Of a stretch of DNA of 64,000 nt, positions 58,001-64,000 are shown piece by piece (positions within the stretch are counted from its first letter, which is position 1; each line of letters begins with the position of its first letter). Under the pieces are notes generated by a model. It had not been told where the DNA came from and ran no database searches. It worked only from the letters and a program-made list of their open reading frames with translations. The position numbers were made by a program, and so were the translations under genes. Source of the stretch: Turnera subulata (Eukaryota > Streptophyta > Magnoliopsida > Malpighiales > Passifloraceae). The stretch is taken from contig JAKUCV010002480.1 in the NCBI GenBank assembly GCA_028386065.3, positions 67,312 to 131,311 on the forward strand, read 5' to 3'.

Positions 58001-58210
58001 AATCTTCTAGGTCTATCTCTCCCTTTGCTAATCTTCTACTCTTTCTCAGTTCCTGCACATTTACACAAATGTGAGAACCACATCCGGTATCTAGTACCCA
58101 TGATGCAGAGATAGAGATATTAGCTTCTATAATAAAAATACCTGAAGTGGAAGTCTTAATTCCCTTCTGTTTCTCACCTCTTCAAGGTAAACAGGTCAGT
58201 TACATTTCTA
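55018..58210 (-). pseudogene. Copia B pol, decayed
   Basis: Domains in minus-strand order: GAG-pre-integrase (57448-57909; LWHCRLGH ... CESCLLGK); integrase, with the first Asp in HSDVCGP and Glu in DRGGEY (57297 leftward), running into the reverse transcriptase start (56371-57297); reverse transcriptase core (55717-56328) with YVDDILLI; and RNase H (55018-55557) with YTDASF, AEAEYIAAS and CDNNGT. In-frame stops separate the pieces, including TAA in GFK-stop-VHG near 56371-56373, which replaces the usual Gln. The same stop occurs in element C. Ends at 55018. Confidence 0.9.
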
Positions 58211-58998
58211 ATGGCCAGGTTTGTTGCAATGGAAACATTGTCCTTCCTTTGCAATACCACCTTTGGGTTTCAGCACATGGGAACAAGATCTACGTGTACG
58301 TGGTTTGAAGAACCGTGTAAAGAAGAAGAACATTTTGAACCGAAATGGGAAAGGAAACGGAAAAGGTTGGTAGTTTTACAACAACCTAAACAAACGGAAG
58401 TAAACAACCTCAACTGTTCCCAACATGTTAAGCAACTCAGACAAGGATTTGTCAAGATGATTCATATTGAAATTCATGACAAATTGGCTGTAACTATCCA
58501 ACAACGATTGCACAACTAGATCAACAGCCAACTCCTTTTGCAAAGGAAAACCTAGACCCTCAAAGCTCTCAATGTATCCAATCATTTTGAGCACACGAGG
58601 TCCACCGCTAATGACTCATCCATCTTCCATTGGAACAATGCCTTAGAGGTCTCATACCTCTCATGCCTAGTTTGCTCTTCAAAGAGCATTTTCAGGTGTT
58701 CGATCATATCGAATGCACCCAAGTTCTCATGTTGCTTCTGAAGCTCAGAGTCCATGTTAACAAGCATAAGGCATGCAACATCCAATGCATCATCAACATG
58801 ATTCTTGTAAGCATCTCTTTCCGCCCTAGGAGCATTAGGCGCCGGTTCATTTGGAACAGGCCCTTCAAGGACATACAACTTCTTTTCTTGTTTGAGGACT
58901 ATCCTCAAATTACGATGCCACTTTAGGAAGTTATTCCCATTTAGCTTTTCCTTCTCAAGGACAGATCGCAGAGAATGTGTACTAGTGTTTTGTGCCAT
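58211..58998 (-). pseudogene. Copia B gag, decayed
   Basis: The ATG at 58998 opens MAQNTSTHSLRSVLEKEKL and NNFLKWHRNLRIVL, typical of plant copia Gag. The frame breaks near 58590 and continues in a second frame (58376-58594). The zinc knuckle near 58211-58240 keeps CFHCNKPGH, but the following residues are lost to stops (TAG for Trp, TGA for Cys). Several of the visible lesions fit C-to-T or G-to-A changes, as expected for methylated repeats. Confidence 0.85.
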
Positions 58999-60411
58999 GA
59001 TAACTCTACAATATTGATCAACTCACTCAAATAAGAGTCATGTATAAAATCACTTAATAAGGAATTTTATTAAATGATGCTCCTACTAAATAAATCAAGA
59101 TAATTACAAGTAGGCCAAGATCCATATTTCACTACAAGAGAAGTCAACTTTGGCTGATCACTTATATCATAGTTATTTAGGTAGACAACTCTTGTCAATT
59201 ACATCTCATGTAACTCTTGGATAGTTGAGTGAACAACACTTGTTCTTGTCTATCTCATAGACTTAGCTCAACTCCTTACCTCTAAGTCCTCAATCCTATT
59301 GAGATGACCTAGTTAAGTTCAACCCATAACAAGTAGTTCGGATATTACAATTATCCCGTCGCACCTTGCTAGAATAAATATTGGCACCTTGCTTTGGCAA
59401 AATCTACCAAGTATTGATCTAAGCAATGATGAGTGCTTATCATGGAAGGCAACACAAGAGGAACTTAATATTTATATCAACATATTGTTCCTATACATCA
59501 CATGCATGTTCTTATCATATAATGATGTTTTGTAAATTTGGAAACCAAAATACATAAGAACATCGATGTCTAACATTGAACATCGATGTTGTGAGAATCT
59601 GATTCTCCCAACTACTTAGAAGTGTTCAAGAACATCGATGTTTAACTCTTGAACATCGATGTCTGCCTCTTAAACATCGATGTTTCTTAAACATCGTTGT
59701 TTGAGAATTCTGGAACTCGTAACCTTTTGGCAGAGCTCAAGAACATCGATGTTTAACTTGTCAACATCGATGTCTTGAAGTTCTGGAAGTTCAAGATTTC
59801 TGGCAGTAGTTTTAAACATCGATGTCTAACATTTAAACATCGATGTTTGAGAATTTGGATTTTCAAACTAATTTGGCAGTGCTCTAGAACATCGATGTTT
59901 AACTCTTGAACATCGATGTTTGAGAGTTCTGCCAAGGACACTCGTCATGAGAACATCGATGTTTGTCATACAGCATCGATTTTCAAAATTCTGCCAAAAC
60001 CAAAACATCGATGTTTGTCACACAACATCAATGTTTAGTAGGCTCGGCCAAGGCTAATCTTCATGGCAACATCGATGTTCGTCTAACCAACATCGATGTT
60101 TAGGCCCTGCTGTACTAGAACAACAATCGTTCCATACAAAAATCGACAATTGATTTTCCTTGTCGAACACATTCGACTTACTGCCAAGAACACCTTGATT
60201 GATATCTCATACCAATCAAGCATTCATTGTCAAAACACTTTTGACAAACACCAACCTAAACATGTATCATGTATAGAAAATTGAAAATCAACATATCACA
60301 TATGCAATTGAATTCAGCATATCACATATACTATCATGTTTATGCTACATCACATATAACAAGATGAACATCTAATTCGGTTTAGCGTTTCACAAGAGGC
60401 TCCGCTACCAC
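58999..60411 (-). other. Copia B untranslated leader, 1.4 kb
   Basis: This lies between gag and the 5' LTR on the minus strand. It is unusually long and has no coding capacity. The 540 bp nearest the LTR hold the AACATCGATGTT array. The primer-binding site TGGTAGCGGAGCC lies at 60399-60411. Confidence 0.75.
59561..60100. repeat. Array of AACATCGATGTT palindromes in the copia B leader
   Basis: Fifteen copies with the core ACATCGATGT and three single-base variants. They are mostly arranged as pairs 20-21 bp apart: 59561/59581, 59633/59654, 59744/59764, 59817/59838, 59890/59911, 59954/59974, 60006/60026 and 60070/60091. Spacers between pairs repeatedly contain TTTGGCAG and TTCTGGAA-like sequence. 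The related array in element A shares both the palindrome and these spacer words. Confidence 0.9.
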
Positions 60412-61934
60412 TGTAAGTAACCGGGCATGCAAACTTGACAATCAAAATGCAGCGGAAAGACCCGGTACTCATGGAGGATCCAAGTGAAGCTAACTAAACG
60501 GAATAACAATTTTTCGTACCTTGCTTGGTTGAGGTCTTTCACCCAACTGTAGTGTAGAATCAGCAAGAACCTGACAAGAAATCTGGCTCCTCTACGGTAT
60601 CCACACGAACCGTTGATGACTGCTAGCAACCGTCTCACGATCACTAACCCGAGCACTCCCGAACCGCAGTGCTAGTTGCAGAATTTTCGAGAGCTAGAGA
60701 CTAGAGAGTGTTTGATGTGTTTTTCTCAAGTGTGAAGAGTGTGTAAAGCCTTTCTTGGTCTGAAAATCTGATCAAACCTTCACCCTATTTATACACACTT
60801 GAAATGCATAGTTTATTAAGTCATTGGCCAACATAATCATGTCTTATCCTTCATGATTATGTTTCCACTATGTCTTAATGCTCCACTAAGCATTAATTAT
60901 ATATATCATTATATATATTAATACACATCATATGGCACTAATTCTGGTTCAATAATTCTGATAATTAGTGAACCAAAGCAGCCCAAAACGTCTCGGTCCA
61001 ACCATGGTCCAACCACGGTTCAACCATAGTCCACCCATTTGGTCGAACCACAGTCCAACCATGGTTCAACCACTTGCTCGAATCAACAGTTCTAAGTGTG
61101 TGACCCTGTAGGCATTTGTAACGTTTGGCAATAATTGTAAAATCTCATTTTTCAATTATAAACAATGAGCGGTGTCTAGGAACACATCATTGCTAGCCAA
61201 ACGACAAGATCAATACTGATTCATTATGCCTCGGAACATGTCATCGTCCTTTCGTCCCATTATCAAGATCAAACACGAGACATGGAATACGTCAATCTCG
61301 TATAAGTTTAATATAAGTTTCTTGATCCCCGAGTTAACTGTGTACAGCCGATACTAATGATATCACCATATCACATAATCCGAGCATGGCCATGAATTTA
61401 CAGTTCAACTCTATCAAGAGGCCCAACTGATAATATACCCGTTATATGGGTTGGACGAATTCCATCTTGATCATATAAAACCCACTACACATTATATCAT
61501 ATACCCAATGATTACACTAAGGTCTACTCAGTTACGAATAGCTAAGAGTAATATCAAAGTATATGACTCACATGTTGGGAACCTTGATGGTCTTAGGTCT
61601 AAGGACAATACATAAAAGAACCACTAATGACAATCATATAAAGTTCCATGTAGTGTTCTTATATTGGGTCAGTCCAGTCCACAAGTTCTCTAACTTGTAC
61701 ACGTATGTAGAATTCATATCTCATATAATTCTCAACATACACTAGTCTTAATTTATTATTACAACCCATCCATAATAATAATCGACTAGGGACATTTAAG
61801 AACATAAAATATTCTAGGGTTATAAATATGTACAAGCATTTATCTCATAAACATATTTATTGGAATAACCTTAATGTATTTACATGGCTATGTGCAATCA
61901 TCCAATGATTGCTTTTGGGCATATTACACTAAAA
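60412..61934 (-). repeat. LTR shared by copia B (5') and copia C (3')
   Basis: 1523 bp, uninterrupted, matching the split left LTR. It begins TGTAAGTAACCGGGC and ends CACTAAAA (the usual CACTAACA with one change). On its right it is directly followed by the purine tract and RNase H of another copia copy. It contains the 11 bp array at 60995-61071. Confidence 0.88.
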
Positions 61935-64000
61935 ATCTCCCACTTGCACTAAAGTCAATCATCCATGTATCTAATACCAATGGATGCAGTATGACCATCA
62001 TGCTTCTGCTGTGTGAGTGACTTAGTCAATGGATCTGCTACATTGTTCTCAAAAGGAACTTTGCACAGCCTGGCATCGCCTCTATCAATGATCTCTCTAA
62101 TAAGATGATAGCGTCGGAGTATATGTTTGGATCTCTGGTGGTATCTAGGTTCTTGAGCCTGTGCAATTGTCCCACTGTTGTCACAATAGAGCTCAATCGG
62201 ACTGTCAATACTAGGAACCACCCCAAGTTCAGTTACGAACTTCTTAATCCAAATAGCCTCTTTCGCCACATCTGAGGCGGCTATGTACTCAGCCTCAGTT
62301 GTAGAGTCGGCAACTGTCTCTTGCTTTGTACTCTTCCAGCATACAGCACCACCTCCAAGACAAAACACATAACCTGACTGTGATCTAAAGTCATCCCTGT
62401 CAGTTTGGAAGCTAGCATCTGTGTAATCCTTTACGACAAGCTCATCAACGCTTCCATATACAAGGAATGCATCCTTAGTCCTTCTCAAGTACTTAAGGAT
62501 GTTCTTAACCGCTGCCCAGTGACTTTCACCGGGATCAGATTGGTATCTGCTTGTGACACTTAATGCATATGTGACATCCGGTCGAGTACATAGCATGGCA
62601 TACATGATAGATCCTATTGCTGATGCATAAGGAATCTTACTCATCCGCTCTCTCTCCTTAGATGTTCTAAAACATTGATTCTTTGTGAGAGATACCCCGT
62701 GTGAAATGGGCAAGAAACCTTTCTTGGAATCTTGCATGCTAAACCTCTTTAGCACCTTGTCAAAATATGTACTTTGACTTAGCCAAAAAAAGCCTTTTGG
62801 ATATATCTCTATAGATCTTTATACCTAGCACGTAGGCAGCTTCTCCTAAGTCCTTTATTGAGAAATTCTTTCCTAACCAAGTCTTTACAGATCGGAATAT
62901 CATTCTGAATGAGTAGAATGTCGTCAACATACAATAACAAGAAAACGATTGTGCTCCCACTAACCTTCTTGTAAACACATGGCTCATCTTCACTTTTAAT
63001 GAAACCAAACTGTTTGATTACTTCATCAAAATGAAGATTCCAACTCCTAGAAGCTTGCTTTAATCCATAAATGGGTCTTTGCAACTTGCATACCTTGTTA
63101 GTATTTTCTGGAGTGACAAAACCTTCAGGTTGTGTCATGTACACATCCTCTAAAAGATTTCCATTAAGGAAAGTGGTTTTGACATCCATTTGCCATATCT
63201 CATAATCATGGTATGCTGCTATAGCCAATAGAATCCGGATGGATTTAACCATGGCAACTGGTGAGAAAATTTCATCATAGTCAATACTATGAACTTACTT
63301 AAAACCTTTTGTAACCAATCGCCCTTTAAAGGTAATCACATTACCATCCATGTCGGTCTTTTTCTTAAAGACCCACTTGCACCCAATAGGTTTTATCCCT
63401 TCAGGTGGATCAACCAAGGTCCATACCTTGTTTTCATACATGGATTCCATCTCCGAATTTATGGCTTATAGCCACTACTTAGAGTCTGGACCCGTAATAG
63501 CCTGCTGATAGGAAGTGGGCTCATCCTCTTCTATGAGCATCACGTCTCCAGTATGAGTCATAAGAAATCCATATCTCTCAGGCTCATGCCGAATCCTATC
63601 AGACCTACGTAGTCCATGTGTTACAGGCACTGGTTTTTCACCCACAACTTCTTGTGGTTCCTGTCCTTGTTCCATCTGAGCCTCTATACCTCGAACTTCC
63701 TCGAGTTCTATTTTTCTCCCACTGATCTTTCTAGAAATAAATTCTCTTTCTAGAAAAATAGCAGTACGAGCAACAAACACTTTGTGCTCTGTGGGATTAT
63801 AGAAATAATATCCTTTAGTTTCCTTAGGATATCCAACAAAGAGGCACTTGATGGATTTAGGGCCGAGTTTATCTGATGCTTCTCGTCTCACGAAAGCCTC
63901 ACAACCCCAGATCCTCATAAAAGACAAATTGGGACGCTTCCCTATCCATATCTCATATGGTGTCTTTTCAACCGATTTAGATGGAACACGGTTAAGTGTA
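61935..64000 (-). pseudogene. Copia element C pol, partial, runs off the window
   Basis: Nearly identical to 55004-57070 of element B. RNase H and the end of reverse transcriptase are at 61955-62755, with YTDASF and CDNSGT. The reverse transcriptase core is at 62809-63252 with YVDDILLI, shifted in frame near 62890. The integrase C-terminal region and start of reverse transcriptase lie from 63290 to 64000. The GFK-stop-VHS codon near 63295 is the same stop as in B. Gag and the far LTR are beyond the window. Confidence 0.88.

Larger units (their letters stand above)
44858..61934 (-). mobile_element. Ty1/copia retrotransposon (element B) with nested insertions
   Basis: The left 3' LTR is 44858-46208 plus 54831-55003 once the nested element is removed (1524 bp). 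The internal region is 55004-60411 and the right 5' LTR 60412-61934 (1523 bp). On the minus strand, TGGTAGCGGAGCC beside the right LTR is a tRNA-Met-type primer site, and AAGTGGGAGA precedes the left LTR. The domain order gag, pre-integrase, integrase, reverse transcriptase, RNase H is that of Ty1/copia. All genes are broken. The right LTR also serves as the 3' LTR of element C. Confidence 0.9.

Noticed and set aside
59561..60100. Regularly spaced repeats resembling a CRISPR array
   Set aside because: The repeat is only 12 bases, the spacers are themselves similar, there are no cas genes, and the context is a plant copia leader.

Overview
The window is plant nuclear DNA, almost certainly from a eudicot. 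It holds a head-to-tail cluster of intronless SAUR (small auxin up RNA) genes on an AT-rich background, heavily invaded by plant retrotransposons: Ty1/copia, large Ty3/gypsy-like LTRs and an L1-type LINE. The species cannot be named from the sequence. One assembly gap of 951 N lies at 15013-15963.

SAUR array (1-44857). Ten intact short SAUR genes fall into three protein types: A (93-94 aa), B (89 aa) and C (86 aa). In minus-strand order they repeat roughly as A-C-B units. Intact copies are B 9346-9615, C 10852-11112, C 22768-23028, A 24179-24460 (+), C 33436-33696, B 35252-35521, A 37841-38122, C 39405-39665, A 41346-41630 and C 43202-43462. A further SAUR of a different subfamily lies at 20991-21470. 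Two copies are broken: an A copy with two frameshifts (767-1050) and a B copy split by a copia element (25604-25728 plus 31394-31543). At least two more units kept their flanks but lost the coding sequence (near 7905 and near 13300). Each gene has a TATA box and, 100-250 bp further up, a shared site close to TCACATGGTCCTGTCTTCC, in which a PIF-type CACATG box adjoins an auxin-response TGTC core. The two plus-strand genes lie in a segment of about 8.7 kb (23706-32449) that was inverted; both breakpoints can be recognised.

Mobile elements inside the array. These are: a 3.9 kb non-autonomous LTR element (1849-5787, target duplication CTTGA); a 1.8 kb non-autonomous copia element with 350 bp LTRs (5996-7804, ATTAC); a candidate Helitron (14436-20662) carrying a receptor-kinase fragment and interrupted by a 3.4 kb gypsy-like solo LTR (14636-18036, AAAAA); a young full-length copia element, here called A, inside a SAUR gene (25729-31393, GTTCC); a solo copia LTR (36541-37537, AGATG) containing a foldback element; and two MITE-like elements.

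Retroelement block (44858-64000). This is a composite of copia elements B and C on the minus strand: LTR (44858-55003), internal region B, shared LTR (60412-61934), internal region C running off the end. The left LTR is interrupted by a gypsy-like LTR (46209-54825), which is itself interrupted by a nearly intact LINE (48431-53799, 17 bp target duplication). All gag-pol genes of B and C are decayed.

Most unusual signal. A perfect 12-base palindrome, AACATCGATGTT, is arrayed in the leader of copia element B (15 copies with the 10-base core, plus three variants, in about 540 bp) and in both LTRs of copia element A (7 and 6 copies). Copies are set mostly in pairs about 20-21 bp apart. No coding function explains it.
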